A stretch of 64,000 nt of DNA from assembly GCA_001600455.1 (NCBI GenBank), contig BCKC01000002.1, positions 2,618,171-2,682,170 of the forward strand, written 5' to 3'. This stretch comes from Endocalyx cinctus. Taxonomy: Eukaryota > Ascomycota > Sordariomycetes > Amphisphaeriales > Apiosporaceae. How positions within the stretch are numbered: position 1 is the first letter of the stretch; the number at the start of each line of letters is the position of its first letter. The notes under the pieces are model-generated. The model worked only from the letters and a program-made list of their open reading frames with translations. It did no database searches and was not told where the DNA came from. Below are positions 1 through 11,600 of this stretch, piece by piece. The translations under genes and the position numbers were made by a program.

Positions 1-1765
1 ATAATATTCATCCCATCATCGTTCACAAAGTGTTGCATCTGTTTCGGTCCCTGACTGAGAGGTAGTTGGGCGGAGCCTGTAGGACAGTTCCCCTGGAGTA
101 CTAAGTCAGCATGAATCTCCCTTCATATATTTCTGGTCCCTCTTCTTTCTCAAATTATAATAGATAACTTTCTTACATCAATCTCACATCCAAAATCACC
201 GCCAGCTATAGCAATACCCTATTTATCTCCATGTTAGTGATTTTCGGTCTGTGATACTTCGAGGGTACACAACATACCAAAAATTGGACCTTGGCTAAGA
301 CAGCGGGAGCAAGTCCCAGCAAAGTGACGAAAGTTTGGAAATGCATGGTTAACACTTTTTGATAGGTCAAAATGTCTTCTTTTTTAAATTTTTCTTTATT
401 TAATTTATAGTCTTAAAATAACGACGGATCACGAAATGAAGCAGAAAATAAGTTTTTGTTAAAATGACTGCATCAAGCAAAAAACGAAGCGAATGTAAAA
501 TATAAAATGGTAAATACAACAACCAAGTATGTATATAAACAACGAATGGAACAGCCCAAGTGAAGGAACTGGGAATAAGAACGAAAGTGAAGCAAAAAAA
601 AAAAAAAAAAATTTGCAACGACGAAGCGAAAGACTCGAAAGATCGTGATATAAAAGAAAAAAAAAATAAAAATAAAGGTAGACAAGAAAAAAGACCAATC
701 AAGAACTGGTTCAGATGAAGAGCGGTTCAGACTCTATTTGAGGAAGCGAAAGGTAACGGAAACCAGGAATTACTTAAAATGATCTGCTCAGGGGGTAGTT
801 CTTTTGCATACATAGTGGCAGAGTGGTTCGCTCGTCAGAAAAAAAAAAAAAAAAAAAAAGCCAGTCAGCGAACCGCTGGACGAACCCGGGGGGGCTATGT
901 GGTTCGGGTAGTTTAGACGAAAACTCTCATACTCCTTACAAGTTCGGATTATGCCGATTTCTCTTAAAGGAGAAGCCTATGAAAAAAGTATAGAGCTAAC
1001 TCAAAAGAGGTGTGGGTGGGATGTTGGATTACTGGGAATTTCTCGTATGTAAAACGTCAAGTGTCTCACAATCAGCAAGCCTCCAAGGTCACCATCCAAA
1101 ACCATCTTGGTCTTCATCCAAGGACAAAACTACATATTTGTCGCATGATTCCCGAGTTTTATTTTTGACGTGCCTCTGGATTAGCAAGAATATCCGCCAA
1201 GGTAACGAGTGCATGAAGTGGATAGAGAGGTTTTTCTCGCAGTGTGGATTTGGAAACCTTTTCATCGGCGATGCGATGAATCATCGCGTTCCACGAAGCA
1301 ACTCAGTCTCGGTTTCGAAAGTTTCGTTCAGTATTTAGCGACGGTTCAAAATTCCCCTTTTCTTTCTCATCCATTTTCTTTCGTTAGATGGATGGATTCA
1401 TTTGTATACTATGAAACACAGATAAGTCACAATCGTGAACATGATGCCAGGCTAGAAAATATATATTCCCAACAAGTTCAAGGAGTAGTAATGGTTCAAA
1501 GAGAGACCAAAAAAGACACAGAAAAAATTAAGCCCCCATCCGTTGAGAACGCCCAGGTGTAATATTCTACAAGAACAAGAGCCAAGCAGTACTCGATACG
1601 AGGCGGCGCAAAAGCCACCAACAATAAAAATAAGAGGAATCAAACTCTCATTTTACTTTTCTCGTAAGCAAAAAAGGAATATATCTATGATAAGACATGA
1701 ACAAGAATAAACAGATATTGTAAGAAAAAGAGGCTGCGTAGGATGCGACGCGAAATTGGTACTCT
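1..1765. other. Intergenic, no gene seen
   Basis: AT-rich sequence downstream of the atg27 3' end. It holds homopolymer A tracts near 595-611 and 840-859. Short reading frames around 1012-1562 have no recognisable motif and no convincing intron or codon signature, so I call nothing here. Part of 1600-1765 is probably atg27 3' untranslated sequence. Confidence 0.6.
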
Positions 1766-2909
1766 TTAATCATCCCATTCCTCGTCGTACTGATCAATCA
1801 GTCGATTCTCATCCTCCCGACTATTCCGGCCTCTTCCTGCGGAGCCAGATCCTGATATGTAATGGTAGCCGCGTCGACTCGGGAGAAGACGCGAGCAGGA
1901 CGAGGTAGCGATTACAAATAAGTCCTAAAAACGGGGAGGTCATGCGTTAGTAGTTGATAGAACTTTTTTTTCGTAGTAGAAGAATAGAACTCACGCAAAG
2001 GAAGCTCCACACGCTAGCCCAGAAGGTGTAGTTAGGTAGCTGCTTCCAACCTCTAGCATTGGCGACGGTCCGCTGGTAGAATATACCACCGAGAAGGTAT
2101 ACGAGGATAGCGATGGCCAGAATAATGGCGAAGACGGAACCGGGGCCGACGCTGCCGGGTTGGTGAGGCTCGGCCCCGCCGCAGGCGTGTCGGGACTTGA
2201 CCTTGAAGACGTAGAAGCACTCGTCGGGATCGGTAGCGATGAAGGAGGCCTGGGCCACGCCGGCGCCGGGATCCCTGTCGCAGGTGAAGAATATGGTAGC
2301 CGACTTGCGGCGTCTGGTCTCGTCCGAAGCCCTCACGGGGCTCGACGAATTCGTGGTCGAGGCGTCGTCGTCTTCTTCTTCGCGGCCGTAGTCGGAACCC
2401 TTGTAAGCGGCGCCGTCGTGTACGGAGGCGCTCCTCTTCCAATCGCCGTAGTCCTTCTTTCCGCAGTAAGAACCGCCGCTGTACTGGAGAACGAGCTCCT
2501 TGCCCCTGGTGATCAGTCGGTCGGATTGGAAGCCGAGGCTGTATATGTCGCCCTTAGAGACATAGTACGCGCTGACGTCACTCCACCTGCTCTCCTCGAT
2601 ATTCTTGACATCTTCGATCGGTTTGCTGACGGGGTCGCATATATTTAAGGTGAAGTTGGAGCCGTAGTCGTAACCTCTGGCGTGGTAATCTTCCAAGGGG
2701 GCGCCTTTGCTGTCGGCTGGTCTGGAACCATCTGGTTTCGGTTTGACGGCTGTATCTGGTCGCAAATCGAAGAAAGAGCCGGAAGCGGATGTAGCCGTAC
2801 ACGGAATTGCGCTCTTAGTTTTATCGGCGTCGGCGGCGAGGGATGTCGAGGTGAGGGCGAGAAGAGAGAAAATAGCCGAAGTGGCCGAAATGGTAGAAGG
2901 GACGCGCAT
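1766..2909 (-). CDS. Autophagy-related protein 27 (Atg27), two exons
   Basis: Exons are complement(1995..2909) and complement(1766..1924); the 70-bp intron has GTGAGT and TAG borders. The 357-residue product is a type I membrane protein that cycles between Golgi, endosome and phagophore membranes and supports Atg9 traffic in autophagy. An N-terminal signal peptide covers about residues 1-25. A Cys-rich luminal MRH-like domain follows, with Cys in NICDP, GSYCGK, FFTCDRD and the ECFYVF...HACGG stretch. One membrane helix lies at about 257-277. The cytosolic tail ends in ENRLIDQYDEEWDD, typical of filamentous-fungal Atg27. Without splicing, the reading frame would end in an unrelated 15-residue tail. 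The intron joins SFLC to DLFVIATSS, which matches the family. Motif recognition is strong; the exact splice is inferred. Confidence 0.9.
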
Positions 2910-4356
2910 AATTAGTAGAGAGTAGAAAGTAAAAGGACGCTATACGATCAAGGATTCAGAAGGGAGAGGAATCAAAAAAAAATCTGTTTGAAAGAAATAA
3001 TCAATTAAAAGAAGAAAGATTGCGCTCTTTTGCGCCGGTTGGTAATCTTAAGGAGAGAATCCAATCGATCAATCAATTAAGTAGAAATGAAATTTTTATT
3101 TTATTCGAAAGTTTGACGTGGCCTTGTACAAACGGATTCGGACTTATTACTATTGAATCTCTCATAAAGTAAAGTACCACGTAAGCCACCCCGACGGCAA
3201 TCTTGGAGCCGATCTATTTGCTTTTTAATGGCTTTTGTTACCTTTTTAGTGGACTTTTTTTATTTATTTCTTTTTTTATATTTTTTATTATTTTTCCTTC
3301 AGAAGGGGACCCCTGAAAGTTAATCGTACATTGTAAACACTAAACCTCCATAGTAATAGTACCCGTGGACATAGATACCTAGGTATATGTAGTGGACGTA
3401 CGGGTATAGCAGAAGGTATAAATAGAAACTTGTCCCACTTGATTTTAACATATGAAAGTTATTAACTATACTCTGTATATTTATTATCCATTACAACTCA
3501 ATTCAACGACGGAAGACGCTGTGATTCACTTTTATCGTACTGCGTGTTTTTTAAAGAAAAGACGAACACTCGGAACACTTTAGTATCTTATCTTGACATG
3601 CAACATTCAACCAATCAAGTAAAACGGAACCAGACCGTGTAGATCGATCCAAGCACAGCAGTCAGTCATCTAACTTAACTTTATATCCAGCTGCTTATTA
3701 TGTATGTAGCTATATGCTGTCAAAGCTTACTTCTTCATCAAATCCAGAGCTGCCAGGTTACCAGAGACTAGAAATCTTCTAAGTCACGTACGTGTCTTAA
3801 AGTTGATGCTATATACATATGGTGTACCAGGAAATGAAATAATAGCCCGAGTGACGTGACGTATGGTTTGATCCAGCCTCTCTCTAACTTCAACGGTCCA
3901 TTTATTATGAAATGATAGCGGGCTACTATGTATAGTAGGCATATGGATGTCTCAATGTGCAAACCAAATATCCAATGAGACAGAGTAAAAAAAAATAACA
4001 CTCATCGATGAGTTCTCGATTATACATTATACATTATACAATATACATTACGAGAGAATTGCTTGCATAAAATACCCGGGCTGCCGGGTTATGTACTGTA
4101 TCTTGTCGCTCTTGCAGATCAACTAGGCATCAGTATTCCTCAATCTCCCTGTATAATCCGTAACCCCTCCATTTTCAGCTCGTCACACGAAGAAGTAGAT
4201 CTGTTATGACATATATATATATAATTGAATAGGCGATTGACGGTCAATTAATTTCCATTTCATTTCTATCAAAATTATTCAGTATTCTATCATTGCCTAT
4301 TTTACTTTCTTTTTTTTTTTTTTTTCCGTGACTGTCAATAAAAGGAGAGAGCCGAC
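2910..4356. promoter_or_regulatory. Divergent intergenic region, atg27 / AAA ATPase
   Basis: About 1.45 kb between two divergently transcribed genes, so it should hold both promoters. It is AT-rich. It contains a tandem of roughly 8-bp ATACATT-type units at about 4020-4052, a short (TA)n at about 4211-4223, and a T tract at about 4312-4325 just before the ATPase start. I recognise no specific operator. Confidence 0.5.
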
Positions 4357-6536
4357 ATGTCCTTTCGAACCGAAGAGGTCCGTGGCGACGGCACTCGCTC
4401 CGAATATGATTATGACCTCACCCCGGCAGACATGCAATCTTATCGCAACCAGCTATCCCGCAATAAGAACAGAGGCGTCGCCATGCACGACGCGCAACCA
4501 ACCGTATCGGCAGCAGTCGGTGGCGGCGGTGGCGATAACAGCCCGGCCGAAGCCTTTTTCGACCACTCGAGCGCGAAGCGGATCCACACCGACACCTTCC
4601 TAGCCCGGACCCTGACGAACCGGTACCCGGAGCTCGAGCTCGTCATCGCGCCTCCCGCCAACGGGCTCAACCTGCTCGCGTACGCCGCTGCCGGGCACGC
4701 CAGCTTCGCACCCGTCGAGGGTGAAGAGTGCGAGGTTCCTCTCGAATCACCACCGACTCCCGGCGACAGCAAATTCAAATCACCATCATCATCATCTTCT
4801 TCTTCTTCTTCTTCTTCAGCTCCCTTACCTCTACCTCTAACCTGGACCATGTACATGCCACCGGCCCGCCGCATCGACGGCGATCGGGGATTTCTCGTGG
4901 AGAGCCTCAAGTTCGGCAAGTTCCTGTACCGGTGGCGGTCGTCCGAGTTCGTCCTGTACGTGGCCGACACGCGCGACGGGACCAACAACTACAGCGCCCA
5001 GACCAACAGCTACCTGCTGGCCGCGCGGCGGGCCGAGGCCGAGCAGCTGATCCTCGCCGCCGGGCAGTGGGCCTCGGACCTGCACGGCCAGATCTTCGTC
5101 TTCGACCAGGGCTACTGGCAGAAGAGCGCCGAACTCTTCCGCTCCGTCCAGAAGGCTTCCTGGGGTAACGTCATCCTCGACGAGGATATGAAGCGCGCCA
5201 TCATCGACGATCACGTCTCCTTCTTCGACTCGCGGGATACTTACGCGAAGTTGCAGGTTCCCTGGAAGCGCGGCGTCATGTACGTTAACTGATATCTTCC
5301 ACCCCCTTTTCATGATATTATCGATAGCGATAGCTAATTTCATATCTTTCTCAACAGTTACCACGGACCTCCTGGAAATGGAAAAACGATATCGATCAAA
5401 GCAATGTTAGTACCCAAACGCCTCTGCATGTTTTGTGCCGTGCCTCCCTCTTCCCCCTTTTCGAGACTCCCTCCGAATCTGTGAGACCACGCTCAGCATA
5501 TACTAACACACCATGTTTCTTTCCTCTCTAGGATGCACACCCTATACAGCCGAAAGAACCCCGTCCCTACGCTATACGTCCGAAGTCTCACCAGCTATTC
5601 CGGACCGGAATTTTCGCTCCGGGTAATCTTCAGCAAGGCCAGGGAGTTCGCGCCCTGCTACCTCGTGTTCGAAGACCTCGATTCCATCGTATCCGACCAG
5701 GTGCGGAGCTACTTCCTCAACGAGGTCGACGGCCTCAAGGCCAACGACGGGATTTTCATGATCGGTAGCACCAACCATCTCGATCGTCTGGATCCCGGTA
5801 TTTCTGTGAGTAGTGGTATTTCGTAAACCTCCTTCCCCGTTTACATTTATTATTTTCATCTCGATACCAAGTACGCAATGTCTCTTTTGGTCAAAAGCAT
5901 GCGATCTAATTCTTTTTCAAAAACAAGAAACGTCCTTCTCGCTTCGACAGGAAGTACTACTTCCCCGACCCGGACCTGAAGCAGCGGGTAGCGTACTGCA
6001 AATTCTGGCAAGGAAAGCTCTCCGACAACGACGAGGTCGAGTTTCCGGACAAGTTGTGCGACGCCATCGCCGAGATCACCGACAAGTTCAGCTTCGCGTA
6101 CATGCAAGAAGCCTTCGTGGCCGCGCTGTTGGCCATCGCCAGGAAGGAGAAGCAGCAGCAGAAGCAACAGCGAGATGGTAACGCTGCTGCTGCTACCGCC
6201 GTTAGAAAAAACACCGACGAGAAACGGAAGAATAACGTCAAGTTCGTGATGAAGGAGATGGACGACGACTGGTTAGGCGTTCATACTTATAATGAGTCTT
6301 TACCCGAGACGAAAAAGAAAGCCGTCTCTGGTGAAGATGACGATGTAAAGGATTTGATGCTATGGGTAGAGATCAAGAAACAGGTGAAGATTCTGAGAGA
6401 GGGCATGGAGGATACAAAAGAACACGTAGTGGCAGAAGAGATAGAGGAAGAGCCGAAAAGTGCATTCAGTATGCGGATGGCATTTGACTTGGGCAAAAGA
6501 CGTGTACACAATGAATTGCCAAATTCTACCCACTAA
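4357..6536 (+). CDS. AAA+ ATPase with BCS1-like ATPase module, four exons
   Basis: Exons 4357..5279, 5358..5405, 5532..5805 and 5928..6536 encode 617 residues. Each intron starts GTACGT, GTTAGT or GTGAGT and ends in AG, and the phases agree. The N-terminal 300 residues are specific to this fungal family and include a poly-Ser run. The AAA module has Walker A GPPGNGKT (residues 311-318, split from the N-terminus by intron 1), Walker B CYLVFED (about 366-372), and sensor/arginine-finger sequence GSTNHLDRLDPG followed by SKRPSRFDRKY. The order and wording of these motifs resemble the BCS1-like branch. There is no visible BCS1 membrane/import region, so a mitochondrial Bcs1 role is not supported. 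The C-terminal tail is charged and Gln/Lys-rich. Substrate and compartment are unknown. It converges on the 2EXR-like gene. Confidence 0.85.
4783..4821 (+). repeat. Coding TCA/TCT trinucleotide microsatellite (poly-Ser)
   Basis: A run of TCA then TCT/TCA codons inside exon 1 of the AAA ATPase gene encodes about 12 consecutive serines. Length variation here would change the protein without shifting frame. Confidence 0.85.
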
Positions 6537-6663
6537 GTCAACAATAGGATATCGCGCAATGAGAGTAAGTATAGGAAAGCAATACAGATGATTCTCCTAA
6601 GACCTAGTAGAAAACCTACCCATGGTGAAACCCCATTTAAAACATCCCCTTTGATGTGCTATA

Positions 6664-6690
6664 ACACACACACACACACATACACAGACA
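6664..6690 (+). repeat. (CA)n microsatellite
   Basis: An AC dinucleotide run lies in the 260-bp gap between the convergent AAA ATPase and 2EXR-like genes. Confidence 0.8.
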
Positions 6691-6797
6691 CCAAGGGAGA
6701 ACAGAGTAAACCGATTCGCACCGAATTTCCTATGGCGATCAGTATCATGGCGTTCAATACGTATGCGATATATCGGGCTCGAATGTGAATATGCACT

Positions 6798-8057
6798 TCA
6801 GACGCATTTCCAGAGCAAATGCTGGGTAAAATAGTTGTCAGTATCCACCAAGACTGTTCCACACGACGCCTCCGACTTAAAAATTTGCAGAATCTCCAAT
6901 TTCGGGAAAGGCGTCTGGATTTCCAACTCTTCGTTTTTATAAGCGGACAGGAACCAGATCAGCGCATCGAAAAATTCCGGATCCTTAGCGCTCACGAAAA
7001 AGCACACGAGGCCATCATCCCCAGCGGTGGTCTCGCGCACAGGCTGGCCCGTGGCCTGAGCCGCAGCCGGACCCGTAACCGGACCCGTAGCCTGCCCCGT
7101 AGAGTGACCCACAGCCGGGCCTGCCGAAGTCATGGTGTTGGGACAAATGTCGTACTGGCGTACATTTACTAGTAGGTGACGGAGTTTCGGTACCGTACGA
7201 TGAAGTAAGAAGATAACTTGCCACCAGTCACCCTCTCTAAATGTTGACCCGGCGTCAAGAGTTATCTCTATACATTGTACTCGCCGGGCGAATGACATGT
7301 TAAGAGACTTCGGTATCCTGCCCCAAAAGTCCACGTCTTCAGGAGAGCAAGAATATAGGTAAAAGCCTTCTGTGTAGAGCCAAGGGTGGTTTAACCAACA
7401 CTCGCGTCGTTGATTGATGGTGTCGTGATCATCGCGGTATTTGCCCTACCAAAATTCTTCACAAATGACCATGTCGGGACATTTCAAGTCCGAAATATAA
7501 TCGCGTGCTGGGGTTCGGCTCATAAGCTTTAGCGATAATTTATCGATAGCAGGGTTGAACGGCAGAACATCCGGAGCGGGTTTGCCATAATATCCAATGG
7601 CGATATGACGGAGTGTCTGGCAGACATAAAAAATGCTCATACTTTTCCAAGTCCTCGGGTTACAGAAAAAGATCTGGTAACACCTGGGAGTATCGATAAA
7701 GTATGTTTCTACAACCTTAGTATCGCGTATAGAATACCCGTCAATGATTCCCTTAAGCCGATAAGGTTCCATCGTGGCTTCAAATATCTTATAAAGAATT
7801 CTTTTCGGCATAAACATTAAGAACGGCTTCGGTTTCGGTGGTTTCTTAGGCATTGTTAGGTCGATATAAGGAAATGTCGGGCCAAAAAAATCCGATACAA
7901 CTGTGGGTAGCTCGGGTAGATGGATATATTGGTGATAACATATCCCGTAGTTGCAGGATATGAAACGGTATATTCGTCTTGCGAGATCCTTGTGTTGTTT
8001 ATATTTACGATAATCAGCTACTTTGATGATGAGGCGCTCTGGAGCATATTCTGACAT
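6798..8057 (-). CDS. 2EXR-like hypothetical protein, interrupted by one in-frame TAG
   Basis: The first ATG in frame is at 8057 (MSEYAPERL). The frame is open for 203 codons, meets a single TAG at 7446-7448 (codon 204), then stays open in the same frame for another 215 codons to 6798. The sequence reads as protein on both sides of the TAG. Upstream are FMPKRILYKIF, a Cys/Arg-containing core and FNPAIDKLSL, as in fungal 2EXR (F-box-like) proteins. Downstream are WLNHPWLYTEGF, FARRVQCIEITLDA and TVPKLRHLLVNVRQY, typical of the C-terminal half of such proteins. A low-complexity Gly/Thr/Gln/Pro stretch from 12-bp-like repeats sits near 7035-7115. I tried splicing the TAG out with the GTAGGG donor. 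All nearby AG acceptors create another stop or break the frame. It is either a freshly broken gene or one recoded at the stop. Its biochemical function is unknown. Confidence 0.55.
7035..7115 (-). repeat. Degenerate 12-bp coding tandem repeat
   Basis: Imperfect GGCCCGTAGCCT-type units encode alternating Ala/Thr/Gly/Pro/Gln residues in the C-terminal half of the 2EXR-like gene. Confidence 0.6.
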
Positions 8058-8680
8058 TTTCCATGCGGTGGCTGTAGCAGTGACGGGGGAAAGGTTCTGG
8101 TTGAACAGAAACAACAATGAATATGTATTTATAGTTGAAAATTGAAAATTAAGGAATATAGAGAACTTGGAAATAGAAATAGTATCTTTGATGTTTTTTC
8201 TTCTTCTTTATACAAAAAGTATTGGTGACGAGTTGAATAGATATGAAGTGGAAAGGAAGTGGAAGTGATTAAGAGAAACTGTATCCTCCAGGGCTGCAAG
8301 CATATTCTGCCATTGACATTGGAAAGAACCGACCTACTGTTACTAAATGGAAGAAGTAAACTTAATAAATTAAATAGATCAACATTTAGCAGTTGATACT
8401 TGACGGTACCTATGTAGGTATTGACAAAATGACCCAACACGTTACGACATAACCATCGTCATCTTCTTGGTGTTGAAAGTTTAGAAGAGAATATTGTACC
8501 AAATTGATATAACACAGTATTTAATATACATATGCATCCTTCCTATAACCACAACATCATTTACAATCGTTATTGACCTTTTCCACCACCTTTTCTTACT
8601 TAATTTTTTTCTTGCTTAACCCCTTCCCCAGTACGCCTCGTTGAAAGGACAATTCAAACAATCTACATAATATTAAAAAT
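8058..8680. other. Intergenic between the 2EXR-like gene and the acc1 3' end
   Basis: About 620 bp of AT-rich sequence. It holds the upstream region of the 2EXR-like gene (the open frame runs back to 8117 but without an ATG) and the acc1 3' untranslated region. I see no other gene. Confidence 0.55.
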
Positions 8681-11600
8681 TTACTTCAAGTATTTCATGA
8701 TCTCCTCTCTCTCCCCGACAGGCATCATGTGTAGCATGTCCTTTAGACCCTTAAGGGCGGCCACCTTGTCGTTGCGCATCAAGCCACTCATCTCGTTCGC
8801 AATAGCTTCCGCTTTCATGTGTTCCACTTTGTTGGCAATAGTCTTGGTGTTTTCCTCAAACCATGTCACCACGTCCTTGTCGTTGCGGTCATAGTCAGGG
8901 ATGCCAGACCAAGCAGCCAAGTAACGGATATGTCCTTGCCGCCTCTCAGTTGCCGCAGCGCTGTTGGCATCGGAGCCCTTGGAGGCGTGAGTGGCTGTTG
9001 CCATACGTTTCAAGATGTATTCTTCGTTCAAACGTCTGCGCACACGCCAGTAGAAGAAGCGACGAGCGTTCTTCCATTCGAGAACTTCGCGAATAGTACC
9101 CTTGGCCTTCATTCTACCCGCACGGTCGTGAAGATCGGCAAACTGAATGCTGATCTGCGCGTAGATGGGTAAGAGCTGCTTCTCCCGAGCCGTCATCTTA
9201 GCCTTGACTTCTTCAAGCTCCTCTTTAGATAGAGTGCTGTCGGCCGCTTGCTTCTTCAGAGTGGCGTACGTAGCATCCAACCGAGCCATGGTCTGGAGTT
9301 GCTTGTCTTTCTTGTACTTGATACCGATGATACCTTCAGGCTCGAGCACACCAGCACGAGATTCAGCATCGGCATACATCTCCATAGCCACCGGGTTGAT
9401 TGTAGGGTCCACTACAACCCATGATCCACCACGAAGCTCTCCGAACGGTGGGATATACACGAAGATGGGCTGCTCAAACTGAACAAGAGCATCGACAATG
9501 TAGGAACCATACTTCAAGACTTCGTTATACATGTCACGCTGACCACCAGAGAAACCTCTCCAGTTGGCAAGGATCATCAACGGAAGCTGCTCACCGTGGT
9601 TGAAGTCATTGATGGCCTGAGCAGTCTTGAATGCCGAGTTGGGATACCAGACACCACCAGCCTCATTAGTCACTTGCTCGACCGAGTCTGGGTTAGCGGG
9701 GTCAGCTGGCGTCACATTCTCTATCGTGCGCGTCTCAACGGCGATCACACCCATGGGGATGCCGCCCAAGCGAGCGCGTCCGACGACGACGGTGCGAGCC
9801 CAGCCTCCGAGAGTCTCCACGAAAGAATCCTTATCGAACAGACCAGGCTGGAAACCATCTTCGTCCTGCTTGCCACCAATGAGCCATCTTACGTCGTAGG
9901 GCTGCTTCATCGGTGGTGTGTAGATGACTTCACGGTCCCAGCTGTCGATACTTGGCGTGATAGGAACGGGGAGACCTCGCTTCCCGGGGACGAACGAGAG
10001 CCATTCAACGATTCTCGAAACACCAGCGAAGTCGTCATTTGCAGTCATGTGAGAAACACCGTTACGGTACATGATTTGGGTACCACCGAGTTGCAGGTTG
10101 GAAGTATAGACTTCTCGTCCCAAAAGGTTGTTGAGAGCCCCCGCACCAGTGAGAATAATCGGCTGGCCTTCAATCTGAACCGCACGTTGACCAAGACGGA
10201 CAAGGTAAGCACCGATACCTGAGTAGCGTGTTAGTGGGTATAATTAAAACGAGTGGAAATGAAAAGACATACCAATAGATCTGCAGGTGATCAAAGTCAC
10301 CGTGAAAATGTCGTTATACGCACGACTGGTGGCTCCGGCAATAAGACCAGATCCTCTCAAACATTCGACACCAAGGCCGTCCTCTGCACCCACAATTGCG
10401 ACGATCTTGTGGTGCGTTTCGCCATCCTCCGTAACTGGTTCGGTAATCACATCACGCGAGGCACCGTCCTCAAAGCGCTTCTTGCTCTCCTCAGTCAAGT
10501 ACAAGTACTTGAAACCTGACTCAGGTTTAGCCGGGTCGTTCCACGCAACCTTGAAGTGAGGGATCAGCTCGTCGGCTATGCCTAGGCGAGCTCCCGAGTT
10601 AGCCGAAAGGTAGATACGAGGGATTCCTTCACTTCGGGCTAATTCAGTGCACTTGTTGAAGAAATGATCCTCCTTAGGACCAAAGGAACCGATCTTATAC
10701 GTGATATCGTTGGCGACAACGACAAACTTGCGACCCTTGGGGTACTCGGGTGTCTTAGCGTTAATTACCCATCCAACCATACCACAAGTGTTGGTACCAG
10801 GCTCACGAGCAACCTCTGTCAGCTTGTCGTGGTCGTCAAGGACAAGCTCCGTGAAAGTGATGCATTCGCCGTGCTGGGGCTGCTTATCAGCTAGAGCTGG
10901 ATGTTGTTTCACCAGCTTCACCCAGCTATTCTCCACAGCTTGTCGGAATAGCTCGGGGAAATCGTAAACGTATTGCGTACCCATCAAGTGAGCCTTGTAT
11001 CGCTTCGGTTGTAGCCAGTTCTTGGTAGGGTAAGGCGTAGAGACGGGCAGCAAGTGCATCGAGCCTATCTTGTTGGTACCGCCAATGGACTGGAAAACCA
11101 TTTCACCCTTCTCGGATTTGCGTTCAGCATAGATCTCCACTTGGATAACATAACCGGAAGTGTTAGTAATAATAACACGAAGGGGATATGGTAATCCGGT
11201 AGCGGCATCAGTGCAAACGATGCGAATTTCAACCTGGGCAACACGCAGACGCCATCCACGAGGGCCAAATCTATCCAAAAATCCTCCCACGGACTTCTCA
11301 ACTTCCTGTGGCTTCAAGGGGAAAACAGGAGAGAAGTTCAGGAACATGTGGTTCAGATCCGTGTTGTTATTTCCAATAATCTCCAACGCGTCAAAGATGT
11401 CGTTTACGACCCTGTCTGTTTCAGAGACGAGGTATTCGGCTGTAGGAATATCATCCCGAAGACGACCAGGGCGAATAACAGCACGAGTGAAGTAACGCCT
11501 GTCAGTCTCAACGCCTTTGCCTACACCCTCGTAGACGTGGATGTTTTTGTTCTCGGTGAAGACTGGGGAAATCTTGAACTTCGACAGACGTCCAAGCTCC

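Noticed and set aside
1012..1562. Two overlapping + strand frames of 108 and 117 codons
   Set aside because: No motif, no plausible splice partners and random-like composition.
2160..2648. 162-codon frame on the + strand
   Set aside because: It is antisense to the first exon of atg27, which has clear family motifs.
4440..5364. Long - strand frames opposite the AAA ATPase
   Set aside because: They are antisense shadows in GC-rich coding DNA; the + strand has Walker motifs and consistent introns.
9596..10222. 208-codon + strand frame inside acc1
   Set aside because: It is an antisense shadow of the carboxyltransferase coding sequence.
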